The notes: generated from the sequence alone by a model not told the origin. Shown: positions 19,054 to 28,120, counted from the first letter of the stretch. The stretch: DNA of 64,000 nt from Myroides odoratus (GCF_001549985.1 NZ_LROZ01000005.1:124967-188966); one strand, 5' to 3'. Translations and numbers: made by a program.

Positions 19054-20985
19054 TTACAATTTAAATTGTAAACCAAAATAAAAAACCCTTCGTTGAAAAT
19101 GTTGAAAATATACGTGGGTATAATCTGCTGAATAATACGGTTTTTGTTCATTTTTCCGATTCAATACATTGATAATAGAGGCATAGACAACCACATAAGA
19201 ACGTCGAATAGGAACAATCTTATTGATGGTAAAATCCACTCTAAAATATGAGTTCAAATGCGCACTGGTATTTGGCTCTACCACAGGAATAAATACCGAT
19301 TGTTCTGTATCCCAAATAGCAGTTTTTACTGCCATATAAGAACTCCCAGGGTGAGTCGTTCCCACTAAGGATGCAGTAAAATACTTCGGATGATTATAAG
19401 TCCATTGTGTTTTAAAAAAATACATCCATCGTTTATGAGGGCTCTTGTTGATATATTCCGTTTGATGTAACAGCGTATTAGATGCCACCAAGGAGAAATA
19501 GCGTCCAAAATAATGCGTATAAGACCACTCCGTTCCAATGAGGTGTCGCTGCGCAAGTTCCTCCAAAGCGGATAGCGCTAAATGTCCTCGATCTTTTTTG
19601 TAATACACCGCACCTGTTATTGTTGTTTGTGTATTTTCATAGTAGTAATCTAAAGCTATCTGTTTGCTGTTCAATAAGCTTACAGTGGAATTAAAATAAT
19701 TCGGTGTGGAATAGCTATGGTAATTGCCCAGGCCAAAAATAAAGCGATGTTGTGGATTCATCTTGTAAAAAGCAGCCCCTTGTGTGCTTAAAAAATCAAA
19801 TGAACCACTTGGTGCAAAAATACTTTTTCGCATCCCCAAGGAAACACCTAAGTCATTGGCAAATTTATATGTTGTAAACCCATATGTTTCCGTATAGGTA
19901 AATTGCTTGGTTGTTTTATCGTGAACCACAGGATGCTGTGGATGCATAGCATAAAAAAACTGAGGTCGTTGTTCTCGATTCTCATACTGTGTGGTCGAAA
20001 AATCCACCCCATATTGTACCTGCCAACCGTAAGCTAATTTATACTTGTGTGAAGCAGTTAAAAAATATTGAGTAGCATTCGATTTAGCATCTATCGTTGC
20101 AAAAGTATAAGCCCTAGCACTTTGGTCCACTAAGGCAGTCAATTTAACAATAGAATGTGTCTGAGCATATTCCAAAGATTGAATAGTAAAAAAACGCTTT
20201 TGCTTCGCAACAGCCTCTCCTGTATACTGCAAGCGATAGTTTTGGGATTCATACCCTTCATCAATGTAATAGCTGTAACTCGTAAAGCTCATATTCTTTG
20301 TCAGATTCATTCGAAAATGCAACCCCATATCTTTCGACTCAAACCGATGCAAATCTTTCAAACTATTGGGGTTAATCACTTGCAAAGCATCCGAAAACTG
20401 AAGATTGGCATAATACTGAACAAAAGCCGTTTTGCCTAGTTTTTTATGGACTTGTAGCCCCAGGTTCGATAACCCCAGAGCCACTTGATACGAATCCTCT
20501 TCCAGTTGTTTTGTCGTTTCTATTTCCACGATTCCCGCAGTAGCATTACCGTAATTTAATGGAGGATTACTAGCATAGACATATTGCTTATCAAGCATCT
20601 CCGCATTGAAAATAGAAAAATTACCTAGACCATTATCTTGCGTATTTCGCACGGGGTTCACAATAGGTGCTCCATTCAAATATACCTTGGATTGATCGGC
20701 TAATCCTCCTCGAAGTACAGGATTGGCGGTTTCTGAACTAGAAGTAGACATAGGCAGAAGATTAATCGCTTTTAGTGGATCACCGCTTGAAGCTGGATTA
20801 AAATAAATATCCAATCGGTTCATCTTGCTACTTGAAAATTTTTCTGCTATGGGGTCTTGTCTCACAATAACAATTTCATGTAGTGCTTGCCTTGTAGAGT
20901 CCTGTTCTCTTTCTTGTGTATAGGCCAATGTAGAGACGATACTAAAGCTAAAAACTAGCCCTAAACATTTAAAAGGAAAAGGCAT
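19054..20985 (-). CDS. TonB-dependent outer-membrane receptor at the end of the TOMM operon
   Basis: 643 residues with a signal peptide (to YTQ). A possible TonB box (HEIVIV) is followed by a plug domain at about 45-165 (NPVLRGGLADQSKVYLNGAPIVNP, ATAGIVEIETTKQ). A barrel of alternating aromatic strands runs to the final FYFGLQFKL, which ends in a hydrophobic residue as expected for outer-membrane insertion. It lacks the carboxypeptidase-like N-terminal domain of SusC proteins and is more like a ferrichrome/FecA-type receptor. Its start overlaps the M50 protease gene by 17 bp, so it belongs to the RiPP operon. It could import the mature peptide (as a metal complex), act in self-uptake, or help release; the direction is not determined. 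Confidence 0.85.
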   Translation of the reverse strand: MPFPFKCLGLVFSFSIVSTLAYTQEREQDSTRQALHEIVIVRQDPIAEKFSSSKMNRLDIYFNPASSGDPLKAINLLPMSTSSSETANPVLRGGLADQSKVYLNGAPIVNPVRNTQDNGLGNFSIFNAEMLDKQYVYASNPPLNYGNATAGIVEIETTKQLEEDSYQVALGLSNLGLQVHKKLGKTAFVQYYANLQFSDALQVINPNSLKDLHRFESKDMGLHFRMNLTKNMSFTSYSYYIDEGYESQNYRLQYTGEAVAKQKRFFTIQSLEYAQTHSIVKLTALVDQSARAYTFATIDAKSNATQYFLTASHKYKLAYGWQVQYGVDFSTTQYENREQRPQFFYAMHPQHPVVHDKTTKQFTYTETYGFTTYKFANDLGVSLGMRKSIFAPSGSFDFLSTQGAAFYKMNPQHRFIFGLGNYHSYSTPNYFNSTVSLLNSKQIALDYYYENTQTTITGAVYYKKDRGHLALSALEELAQRHLIGTEWSYTHYFGRYFSLVASNTLLHQTEYINKSPHKRWMYFFKTQWTYNHPKYFTASLVGTTHPGSSYMAVKTAIWDTEQSVFIPVVEPNTSAHLNSYFRVDFTINKIVPIRRSYVVVYASIINVLNRKNEQKPYYSADYTHVYFQHFQRRVFYFGLQFKL

Positions 20986-22030
20986 ACATCAACAACAAAA
21001 ACAGGGGAATAGCAAAACAAGACCAGGCGACAACGACTGCTAGACAACTGAGTAAAAAGTATAAACACAACAACAATCGCCTACCCGTTATTTTTTCTTC
21101 GAAAAAACGTTTAAAAACGGAATAAGATTCCTGCCAAAGACTTTCCTTACCCACCAACTCGTTGAGTATAAAGTAACCATCCGTATAAGGAAGAAATACA
21201 TTTACATTAAACATCGATCGTATACCTATGGAAATAAGCATCGCATAACCTATAAAGGCAAGAGTGGGATGAGTATCCTTCCAAACGACCGTTCCCACAA
21301 GTAGGAACAGTACCGTTATACCGTCAAAAATAGCTCCTCCTGCATACGTTACCAAGCGGTGTTTCTTCTTTGGAATTTGTTGGATATACAATCTAGCATA
21401 AAATACAGGAATCATATAAAGCAGTAATCCAATTCCAAAAATAGAACATTTGCCACCATATAATTTATAAAATAAATAATGTCCCCATTCATGTATAACA
21501 ATACTACAGAACGCTCCAATATAAATAAAAGCAATCAATTGCTTCAACGAATAAGGTACCAAATATAGCGTTGCCTTGTAATTTTCTACAAATGCTATAA
21601 GATAACTATTTAAGTAAACTAATGCGCCTACAGACAAACCAATTCCCAGAATAACGAACGCGAGAAGCAGCTTCTTTTTTTCAAAGAGACGCTCCAACAT
21701 GGTACCTGTAAAATCCAATGAAAATAATTCAAGTATAGCTTTTCGCCTCTTCAGTCGCAACTGCACGATGTAGGGATGCTTTTTCCCTTCTTCTGGAACA
21801 ATAATTTTCGTTTGTACCGCCAACTCTAACAGCAAATCCAATTGCTCCTCTCCTATTGCTACTTGTGTACTAAAAAAAACAATAACGGCTTTCTTGTTTA
21901 ACACTTGGCAGTAGTAAGAGATAATGGCATATTCAAGTTTAGATAGTTTCACCAAATGATCCGCATCTTTAATTTTTAAAAGCAAATCATTTTGTTGCTC
22001 TTCTATGCAAATAATGTGATTTAACTTCAT
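20969..22030 (-). CDS. M50-family intramembrane zinc metalloprotease with PqqD-like N-terminus
   Basis: 353 residues. Residues 1-75 look like a small winged-helix PqqD/RRE-type domain able to bind a RiPP leader. Hydrophobic helices follow, with the zinc site VIHEWGHYLF (HExxH) near 178-187. The second M50 motif NVFLPYTDG, near 278-286, supplies the third metal ligand. The family resembles the 'putative peptide zinc metalloprotease' proteins of RiPP loci such as YydH. It is the best candidate for leader removal inside or at the membrane. It overlaps the SagB-like gene by 4 bp (ATGA). Confidence 0.85.
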   Translation of the reverse strand: MKLNHIICIEEQQNDLLLKIKDADHLVKLSKLEYAIISYYCQVLNKKAVIVFFSTQVAIGEEQLDLLLELAVQTKIIVPEEGKKHPYIVQLRLKRRKAILELFSLDFTGTMLERLFEKKKLLLAFVILGIGLSVGALVYLNSYLIAFVENYKATLYLVPYSLKQLIAFIYIGAFCSIVIHEWGHYLFYKLYGGKCSIFGIGLLLYMIPVFYARLYIQQIPKKKHRLVTYAGGAIFDGITVLFLLVGTVVWKDTHPTLAFIGYAMLISIGIRSMFNVNVFLPYTDGYFILNELVGKESLWQESYSVFKRFFEEKITGRRLLLCLYFLLSCLAVVVAWSCFAIPLFLLLMYAFSF

Positions 22031-22893
22031 AATTCTGGTTTAAGTTGGTGTCCAATAGCCATACAAAACAAGGGTTGATGCAGCGTATTTTTCAATGCTA
22101 ACAACTGATGCATCTCCTTATTGAGAAATCCACCAAACGCACAACATCCTAAATCTAGGGCAGCTGCAGCTAAGTAAGCAGCATGTATACAAGCTCCCAC
22201 CTCAACAAGGGATAGAGCCACACCAAAATCCTGATATTTAAAGGAATGCTTGTTTAAAATCGAAGTAAAAACCACAAAGGCAGAAGCTCGTTCAAAATCA
22301 ATAGAAGCAGCTGGTGTTTTCATGATAATCTCATAAAAATTCGCCCAATCTGCGGGGGTGTCAAAGGTTGTAATCAACTCTAAATTGAAGTGAAATACAT
22401 TATAGCGATATACTCCTAAGGGGAGTTCATTGATATGATGATTGATTAGGTAGAGTTCTGTAGGATATAACGAACCACCGGAGGCAATGTTTCTCCTCTT
22501 TCGCATGAGTTTTGTTCCATCCAAATTCAATTCTTCTTGTCCTGTTAACGTGTAACACAACTGAAAAAACGCACTAATATCAGCCAAAGAAAGTGGAACC
22601 TCAGCAAATTTACGTACACTTTTTCTGCGTTGATTCAATTGAACTAAACTCCTCGCCCAATCCGAACAATGCATGTTTGTATCCAACGCATACGTGGTAC
22701 AGAATCCCATTTCATACTGAGATTCAAGTATTTTCTTCATCAACTTCGGGTTCTTATTAATATAAGCAATCCGCTTAAATTTATCCAAAGACTCCCTGTC
22801 GTATTTTTTAAACTTTATACTATCCAAAAAGTCTAAGGTCCCCTCACTTATCCGATGCTCCGATAATACATTTAATAGCTCTTCTTGTGTCAT
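22027..22893 (-). CDS. SagB-type FMN-dependent azoline dehydrogenase
   Basis: 288 residues. The nitroreductase-fold core has the SagB signatures RRNIASGGSLYPTELYLI (about 135-152) and KYQDFGVALSLVEVGACIHAAYLAAAALDLG (about 215-245). In streptolysin-like pathways this FMN enzyme oxidises the azoline rings made by the cyclodehydratase to aromatic thiazoles and oxazoles. The N-terminal 90 residues are helical, as usual. It overlaps its neighbours on both sides by 4 bp, placing it firmly in the TOMM operon. A Cys pair near residue 248 (LGCCAFGGF) is present. Confidence 0.9.
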   Translation of the reverse strand: MTQEELLNVLSEHRISEGTLDFLDSIKFKKYDRESLDKFKRIAYINKNPKLMKKILESQYEMGFCTTYALDTNMHCSDWARSLVQLNQRRKSVRKFAEVPLSLADISAFFQLCYTLTGQEELNLDGTKLMRKRRNIASGGSLYPTELYLINHHINELPLGVYRYNVFHFNLELITTFDTPADWANFYEIIMKTPAASIDFERASAFVVFTSILNKHSFKYQDFGVALSLVEVGACIHAAYLAAAALDLGCCAFGGFLNKEMHQLLALKNTLHQPLFCMAIGHQLKPEL

Positions 22894-23681
22894 TTGTGTG
22901 ATAAATTAAGGTCGTATTTTATTCGAAGTTCTTCCAACTGTGTCTGCTTACCTTCTTGTTTATAGTATTGAAGCAACAACTGATACAGTTGATTTCGTCC
23001 CCAAGTAGGTGCATAATCCTCTGATGTCAAAGCATCAGGACAAGCTAACCCTTCCACGGCATAGGTTTCTACTTTTTGCATACCTCCAAACATTTTTGGT
23101 GTATGGAAGTTATGCGAGGCTAATACAAGATAAGCTCGGAGGTTATCTTTGTTGAGTGCCAACGCCTTTTGAGCTGCAGTTTCTACAGCCATCGATATTT
23201 TTGCCAATTGCATAATATTGGCAAATTGAATGGAAAAAGAAGTAGCTTGAGCCAATAGCGCATAATATTCTGAGTTTTCATATTCTTTTTCGCGTATTAC
23301 TGCCAGTGATTCAGCTATAGCTTCCGTTGCTTTTCCTTCATCAGCTACTATCATTTTATAATAAACAGCCGTATAGTAGAGTAAATACGCTTTCCAATAC
23401 ATCGCATAAAAATCAGTATGCACTTGGGCAATATTTTTCAATTCCTCCTCAACAGCCTGCATTTTTTTATCCTTAAACAGCTGTTCAACAATGCGATCTA
23501 TTCGAACTTGATAGGTTTGTTTGACAGCAGTATTGGATGCTATTCTGTCCCAGTATTCCTCAGATAAAGTCCCTGAGACAGGTTCTTTATCCTTCTTATT
23601 TTGAGGGGTATGGCTACAACATACCTGAATACAAACCATACTGAGTAATACATTAATTTTTATGAGTTGTTTTGTTTTCAT
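22890..23681 (-). CDS. Lipoprotein with TPR-like helices in the TOMM operon
   Basis: 263 residues from the ATG at 23681; a longer frame from 23744 overlaps the YcaO gene and places charged residues before the signal, so it is rejected. The signal segment ends in MVCIQVCCSHTP, with a Cys that can be lipidated, although the lipobox is imperfect. The mature part is all-helical with repeats spaced like TPRs (YYALLAQATSFSIQFANIMQLAK, AQKALALNKDNLRAYLVLASHNF). No enzyme motif is seen. It may be a periplasm-facing scaffold or an immunity protein; both are guesses from context. Confidence 0.7.
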   Translation of the reverse strand: MKTKQLIKINVLLSMVCIQVCCSHTPQNKKDKEPVSGTLSEEYWDRIASNTAVKQTYQVRIDRIVEQLFKDKKMQAVEEELKNIAQVHTDFYAMYWKAYLLYYTAVYYKMIVADEGKATEAIAESLAVIREKEYENSEYYALLAQATSFSIQFANIMQLAKISMAVETAAQKALALNKDNLRAYLVLASHNFHTPKMFGGMQKVETYAVEGLACPDALTSEDYAPTWGRNQLYQLLLQYYKQEGKQTQLEELRIKYDLNLSHK

Positions 23682-23694
23682 TGTCTTGTTTTTT

Positions 23695-24975
23695 TTAGGG
23701 AAAAGGATGAGGAAAAGAAGTAAATAAATCTTCATGTGAATCAAATCCTCCCAAATAAGGGTAATTAAAATCTCCAGTCAACAAACTAAGTTGAGGTGTG
23801 ACAATTTTGACCACTTCAAATCCTAATTGTAACGTATCTATCGTACTCAAACGCGCATAATACACCTCATCTATTCCCTTTTTTATCAATTCAGGGGCAG
23901 TGAGATTCACCAGATGATGCGGGTGATACGCTTCCCAAGTTGTGGCATAATTTGTCTCACTTCGTACATCTTGGAGAATAGGAACCTGTTGTACCAAGGC
24001 GGGATAAAGATTATACAGTGCATAGTGTTTCTTAAACGAGTCAATCTCCGAGAAATCAAAAGCCTCTATTTTTTCTTGGGTAAGCACTTCCTTATATTGT
24101 TCACAGGCAAAAGCAGTATACTCGATGCCTTGGTATGCTTCAATTGCGGCTTTCACCAAGGCTTCTTTTTTGTTTAATCGAGTCGCCGATCCTACGCTTT
24201 GGAATACTGTATCTCCCTTTTTAAACAAAATAAAAACCACAAAAGTTGGACAAAAAGCATATTCACTTAGGTCATAGGTTGTAATTTTCACCCTGTTAGT
24301 TGCAAACAACTGCTGAATTTGCTGGTCTGACTTAAACTTTTCAAGAATAAAAGCCTGTGCATATTTCTTATATTGAAGTCGATGTTGAAAGTACCAAAAC
24401 GTAGCAAAAGCATCCCGTTCTATACATTCTAATAATCCTCCTTGAATAGCTTGTGCTACCTTAGTGTGAGAGGCGGTCCCGGTAGAAGTATTTTTGTGGT
24501 ACAATCCATCTCCTTTAATATTTTCAACATTTACCATAAAAAAAGGCAACCAAATCTCTTCTTGTGTAATATAATTACATGCCTTAATCCAATGTGTCGG
24601 ACTAGTTTCTTGTAAACGATGAAGTTTAAAATTGGGATTGCGATATTGCGTTTCAGTAAAATAACGAATACGATGGGGAGGATAACAAGGGCGGGTGTGT
24701 TTTAACTCCTCATACGAACCATAGCACAATTGATGCTTCAGCTGAAAACTAGACGCATACCGTTCCATATACTCTCCCAATGCTGCTAAATCCGCTTCCC
24801 TTTCACTAAAAGCAATCCCTCCACCGTGAATACTTGTCCTATTGTTTTGCATCACATGTAAGTGATCCGAAAAACAGACCCTTTCACGTAGATCTCGAGG
24901 TAGATACAAATTTCGAGGTACCTTTAATTGGGGCTTATTCAAAAAACCAAAGGCTCCATGTAACGTACGCATCAT
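23695..24975 (-). CDS. YcaO-domain ATP-dependent cyclodehydratase (TOMM D protein)
   Basis: 426 residues from an ATG at 24975 that overlaps the upstream stop as ATGA, matching other junctions in the operon; a TTG at 25005 is rejected. The YcaO core spans most of the protein: HGGGIAFSEREADLAALGEYMERYA (about 50-74), TGTASHTKVAQAIQGGLLECIERDAF (about 165-190) and SVGSATRLNKKEALVKAAIEAYQ. It ends in PHPFP, the PxPxP terminus diagnostic of azoline-forming YcaO enzymes. It activates backbone amides with ATP so that Cys and Ser side chains cyclise. Its partner is the E1-like gene immediately upstream. Confidence 0.95.
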   Translation of the reverse strand: MMRTLHGAFGFLNKPQLKVPRNLYLPRDLRERVCFSDHLHVMQNNRTSIHGGGIAFSEREADLAALGEYMERYASSFQLKHQLCYGSYEELKHTRPCYPPHRIRYFTETQYRNPNFKLHRLQETSPTHWIKACNYITQEEIWLPFFMVNVENIKGDGLYHKNTSTGTASHTKVAQAIQGGLLECIERDAFATFWYFQHRLQYKKYAQAFILEKFKSDQQIQQLFATNRVKITTYDLSEYAFCPTFVVFILFKKGDTVFQSVGSATRLNKKEALVKAAIEAYQGIEYTAFACEQYKEVLTQEKIEAFDFSEIDSFKKHYALYNLYPALVQQVPILQDVRSETNYATTWEAYHPHHLVNLTAPELIKKGIDEVYYARLSTIDTLQLGFEVVKIVTPQLSLLTGDFNYPYLGGFDSHEDLFTSFPHPFP

Positions 24976-25850
24976 AGTGGATTGTAAATAGCAAGGTTCA
25001 CACAAAATTCACAAGAAGGAGAACTTAACACAGAGAAATACTGGTTGTGATACCGATTAAAATCAATAAATACAGCTTTGTTATACAGCGATTTATCGCA
25101 TTGAACCATAACCTTATACAGTTCATTGTAGAGCAAAGCGACATTAATTGTAAAGGCTCCTATTTCTAGTACAGACAGCGCATGATCTTTAACCCTTTCT
25201 ATATCCCAAAGATGATCAATAAGTACATCTGGGGCAGTGGTATTGAATATTTTTCTAGTTTCAATGCAATTGAGGCAAACCGTTCCTTTATGACTATTCA
25301 TCAAAGGACCTAACAATAAACCATTCTCATATAGTTCGACAAATAAAAAATCAGAAGATTTCGTTTGTTGCCACGCACTTATCTGTTGAATCGTAGTTGT
25401 ATTGTAAAAATAAGGTCCTATAAGGAGTGTTAATGCAACGGGATGTTCCGAAGATTGAAACACAGGCTGTTCCTCCCGCGATAGATTATAAACAGTTGAA
25501 ACCTTAATTTGTTCTGGTAAACCCGTAATAAACGCATCCAATAAGGTTAAATCAGTTCCAAACTCACCAATAATATCTAGATATAAAGGTGTATTTAGTT
25601 CCATATTAGGTATTACAAATTGATGTAGCGTCAACCAAGAAAGCAGCTCTTCTACTCTATTTTGCGGTAAGATAGCGGTATCGGAAAGAAGTAAATCTGG
25701 CGGAATAGGCAGTTGTTCTTGTACTAATGCAAGAACGGCAATCATATCAGGAGCATCTTTACCTGTAATCTTCTTGATGGAATTAGAATCAGACATTAAG
25801 ATATATTCCTTGGAATTCGTTTGAATAATTTTCCATTTTTTCTTTTTCAT
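24972..25850 (-). CDS. E1-like/ocin-ThiF-type leader-binding partner of YcaO (TOMM C protein)
   Basis: 292 residues. Residues 1-80 have the size and pattern of a winged-helix RiPP recognition element. The rest resembles an E1/ThiF-like domain without a nucleotide-binding GxGxxG. Two Cys pairs, CLNC (near 196-199) and CEFC (near 280-283), form the structural zinc site typical of TOMM C proteins. The family binds the precursor leader and presents it to YcaO, greatly increasing its activity. The gene lies 61 bp downstream of the precursor gene and overlaps ycaO by 4 bp. Confidence 0.85.
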   Translation of the reverse strand: MKKKKWKIIQTNSKEYILMSDSNSIKKITGKDAPDMIAVLALVQEQLPIPPDLLLSDTAILPQNRVEELLSWLTLHQFVIPNMELNTPLYLDIIGEFGTDLTLLDAFITGLPEQIKVSTVYNLSREEQPVFQSSEHPVALTLLIGPYFYNTTTIQQISAWQQTKSSDFLFVELYENGLLLGPLMNSHKGTVCLNCIETRKIFNTTAPDVLIDHLWDIERVKDHALSVLEIGAFTINVALLYNELYKVMVQCDKSLYNKAVFIDFNRYHNQYFSVLSSPSCEFCVNLAIYNPL

Positions 25851-25868
25851 AAAGACATAATTTAAAAA

Positions 25869-25901
25869 CTAGTAATACCAATCTTTCAATTGATATTACT
25901 A
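25869..25901 (-). terminator. Attenuator-like terminator between TOMM precursor and enzyme genes
   Basis: On the minus strand TAGTAATATCAAT pairs with ATTGGTATTACTA around TGAAAG. The stem is 13 bp with one U-G pair and is followed by GTTTTTAAA. Lying between the precursor stop and the E1-like start, it would let the precursor be made in excess over the enzymes. Confidence 0.7.
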
Positions 25902-25911
25902 ATTTGAGTTA

Positions 25912-26031
25912 CTAACAGCAACAGCAGCAACTGCAACAAGCATAAACATCCATTTCCTGAGACATTGGGATACCTAAAGAGGATACTTCTTTTGTTTCAA
26001 TTGTTTCAATTGTAAGTTCTAATTGTTTCAT
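25912..26031 (-). CDS. TOMM (thiazole/oxazole-modified) precursor peptide, 39 aa
   Basis: 39 codons from the ATG at 26031 to a stop at 25912. The leader is acidic (MKQLELTIETIETKEVSSLG, residues 1-20), followed by IPMSQEMDVYA, and the peptide ends CCSCCCCC: seven Cys and one Ser in the last eight residues. The ELTIET pattern resembles the leader motif bound by RiPP recognition elements. Each of the eight terminal residues can be cyclised, so the product could be an almost continuous chain of thiazoles with one oxazole. It heads the operon of E1-like, YcaO and SagB genes, which is what makes this short frame convincing. The leader cut may fall near DVYA or SLGIP; the site is not certain. Confidence 0.9.
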   Translation of the reverse strand: MKQLELTIETIETKEVSSLGIPMSQEMDVYACCSCCCCC

Positions 26032-26100
26032 GTGTAATAAAATTTAGTTGATTAAATACAAGCCTAGTTTTAAGACATTACTTGTGAGTCTTGGTCTTTT

Positions 26101-26132
26101 CTTGATCAAGATACTAGTTCGAGGTTAACCTC
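26101..26132. promoter_or_regulatory. Row of three palindromes upstream of the TOMM precursor
   Basis: CTTGATCAAG (26101-26110), ACTAGT (26113-26118) and GAGGTTAACCTC (26121-26132) follow one another 70-100 bp upstream of the precursor ATG. They could be operators for a dyad-binding regulator. A weak -7-like TAGGCTTG (26059-26066, minus) lies between them and the gene. Confidence 0.4.
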
Positions 26133-26186
26133 TTCAATTGTTATTGTTTACGATGAGCCAAAAATGATAAACACCCTATAACAGAG

Positions 26187-26376
26187 CAAACACAATGAAT
26201 TGGCTGAACGAAATATTGTTTTTTTTGGTGTAAATGATATCAACGATTGCTCTGATTGGGAGATAGATAAACTACAAAGTGCAAGAGCTATATCTGCAAC
26301 TAACGTAGTTGAGCAAAACTATTTGATATCGAATAGAAAACTGTCTATTGACAGTAACCGCTATGTGTACTGGTAA
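26187..26376 (+). pseudogene. Possible gene remnant (open frame without start)
   Basis: An open frame of about 62 codons runs from after a stop to TAA at 26374-26376 and reads like protein (NIVFFGVNDINDCSDWEIDKLQ near its start, VVEQNYLISNRKLS near its end). It has no ATG and no family was recognised. The rest of the 520-bp gap 26032-26551 holds the palindromes above and a weak GTAAGC/GCTTAC inverted repeat at 26421-26445. Confidence 0.25.
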
Positions 26377-26551
26377 AAATGGGAGAATCTAATTGCTTTT
26401 TCCCTAGCGATAAAATAAAAGTAAGCAAAAAAGAAATACGCTTACCTAGTCATCCTTTAAAATACTTGATATTATAACGAAAAAATATAAAATAAATTGA
26501 TTTGTGAATGTAATATTTGAAAATACTCGCTACTCGATGGATGGAGTATCC

Positions 26552-26725
26552 TTAACCATTCGACTCATCTCTAAACCGATATTTCTTAACTAGAAAATAT
26601 ACTCCACTTAAAATTAAGAGTGCATAACAAACTAAATCTGCATGACGATAACTAAAAAAATCAAACAAATTCAATACAAGTCCCAAGGTGGTTACAAGCA
26701 CCAATACTTTAACTAATTTATCCAT
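26552..26725 (-). CDS. 57-aa two-helix membrane protein
   Basis: The frame runs from the ATG at 26725 to TAA at 26552. It encodes a Lys-flanked hydrophobic helix at about residues 5-24 (VKVLVLVTTLGLVLNLFDFF) and a second at about 30-46 (DLVCYALLILSGVYFLV), with a basic tail KKYRFRDE. The pattern is that of a genuine small inner-membrane protein. It lies about 520 bp upstream of the TOMM precursor on the same strand. It could be unrelated or a candidate immunity protein; there is no direct evidence for the latter. No other gene was seen in 26726-27196. Confidence 0.6.
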   Translation of the reverse strand: MDKLVKVLVLVTTLGLVLNLFDFFSYRHADLVCYALLILSGVYFLVKKYRFRDESNG

Positions 26726-27196
26726 TTTTATAAAATTTGAAATTAATTTCCCCTTTATCTGAGCTAACTTTTACCATAAGAATCAATCTAAATGCTACTT
26801 GTTCTATGACTAAAAAACATTCAATCCATTCGCAATCCTATACTCACAAAAAACATTCCACTTTTAAAAACTCTTCCCAGAATCAACTCCTTGATTAATA
26901 TAGTTTTACAAAAATTAGAACAAATACGTCCAACGAAATACAATCCAAATCAGAAAAACGTTAAGATTAAATCAAAATAACCCATAAAATGAAATTATTT
27001 CACCTCAATTCTTAAAATACAGCGTATGGAAAAAAAATGCAAATTCACTATTTTTATCGATGATTTGAGAAAAAGGAGGTCCATGGAAAGTCAAACCTCT
27101 CTAATCGTGTAGGTTTCTTATTGAACTGTTAATGCTATTCTTATTTCTTAATTTTATTTGATTTTTGTAATTTTACCTCCTCAAATATCATCCTTC

Positions 27197-28120
27197 ATGA
27201 GTAAAGATTTAGAAACCATTGCTGATTATTACAAAGAGAGATCTTCCTCTTCTCTTTCTCAAAATTATGCGTTTAGTATTAACGAATACAAGACAGGGAC
27301 CTCGCATTTTAATATCAATATGCGCAAATATTGTAGTTTTACAACGCCTTATAATCGTCGTGATTTTTATAAAGTAGGACTAATCATTGGTCGAGGGGAA
27401 TTGCATTATGGTACGCATTCCATCACGATTGACCGACCTGCGCTGTTTTTACCTTGTCCAACAACACCATACTCTTGGACGTGTATTGAAAAAAAACAAG
27501 AAGGGTATTTTTGCTTATTCAATTACGAGTTTTTTACAGAAAACAGAAATTTAGAATCCTTTAAAAAGACGTCTTTATTCAAAGAATGGGGCAAACCGTT
27601 AATCTTTTTAACTCCGGCTCAATTGGATATTGCGCATACCTATTTTCAGCAAATGTATACCATGGCACAGTCCGATTATCCGTTAAAATACGAGGTAATT
27701 CGAAATCTATTATCCCTGTTGCTTCATCAAGCTTTACAACTTAAAGTAGAAGATATTTCCCTCGAGGAACAAAATGCATCTATGCGTCTATTTCGCCTGT
27801 TTGATCAGCTATTGAACAAACAATTCCCCTTAGACTCCCCTGCTTATCCACTTGCATTACGTCGCCCTATTGATTATGCTAAGAAACTCAATGTACATGT
27901 GAATCACTTGAATTCCTCCATCAAGTCTGCAACCGGAAAAACAACGTCACAACACATTATAGATCGCATTTTATTAGAGGCAAAAAATTTACTCATCAAC
28001 ACAGATTGGGATATTGCACAAGTGGGCTATACGCTCGGTTTTGATCAACCTTCTCATTTTACGCATTTCTTTAAAAAACACCTCGAACAAACTCCTTTAC
28101 AATTTAGGAACCACAATTAA
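27197..28120 (+). CDS. AraC-family transcriptional regulator
   Basis: 307 residues from the ATG at 27197; a 13-residue N-terminal extension from 27158 is not family-like. The N-terminal cupin-like sensing region (about 30-150, with GLIIGRGELHYGTHSITIDRPALFLPCP) is followed by two C-terminal helix-turn-helix motifs (about 235-305; LNSSIKSATGKTTSQHIIDRI, DWDIAQVGYTLGFDQPSHFTHFFKKH). It lies 95 bp upstream of a Bcr/CflA-like MFS exporter gene on the same strand and may regulate it. Confidence 0.93.
   Translation: MSKDLETIADYYKERSSSSLSQNYAFSINEYKTGTSHFNINMRKYCSFTTPYNRRDFYKVGLIIGRGELHYGTHSITIDRPALFLPCPTTPYSWTCIEKKQEGYFCLFNYEFFTENRNLESFKKTSLFKEWGKPLIFLTPAQLDIAHTYFQQMYTMAQSDYPLKYEVIRNLLSLLLHQALQLKVEDISLEEQNASMRLFRLFDQLLNKQFPLDSPAYPLALRRPIDYAKKLNVHVNHLNSSIKSATGKTTSQHIIDRILLEAKNLLINTDWDIAQVGYTLGFDQPSHFTHFFKKHLEQTPLQFRNHN

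Noticed and set aside
19054..20985. Reading the TonB receptor as a nutrient-uptake gene unrelated to the RiPP genes
   Set aside because: Its 17-bp overlap with the M50 gene and shared direction place it in the same operon.
24976..25005. Longer YcaO start at a TTG
   Set aside because: The ATGA overlap at 24975 matches the other junctions in the operon, and the extension is not family-like.
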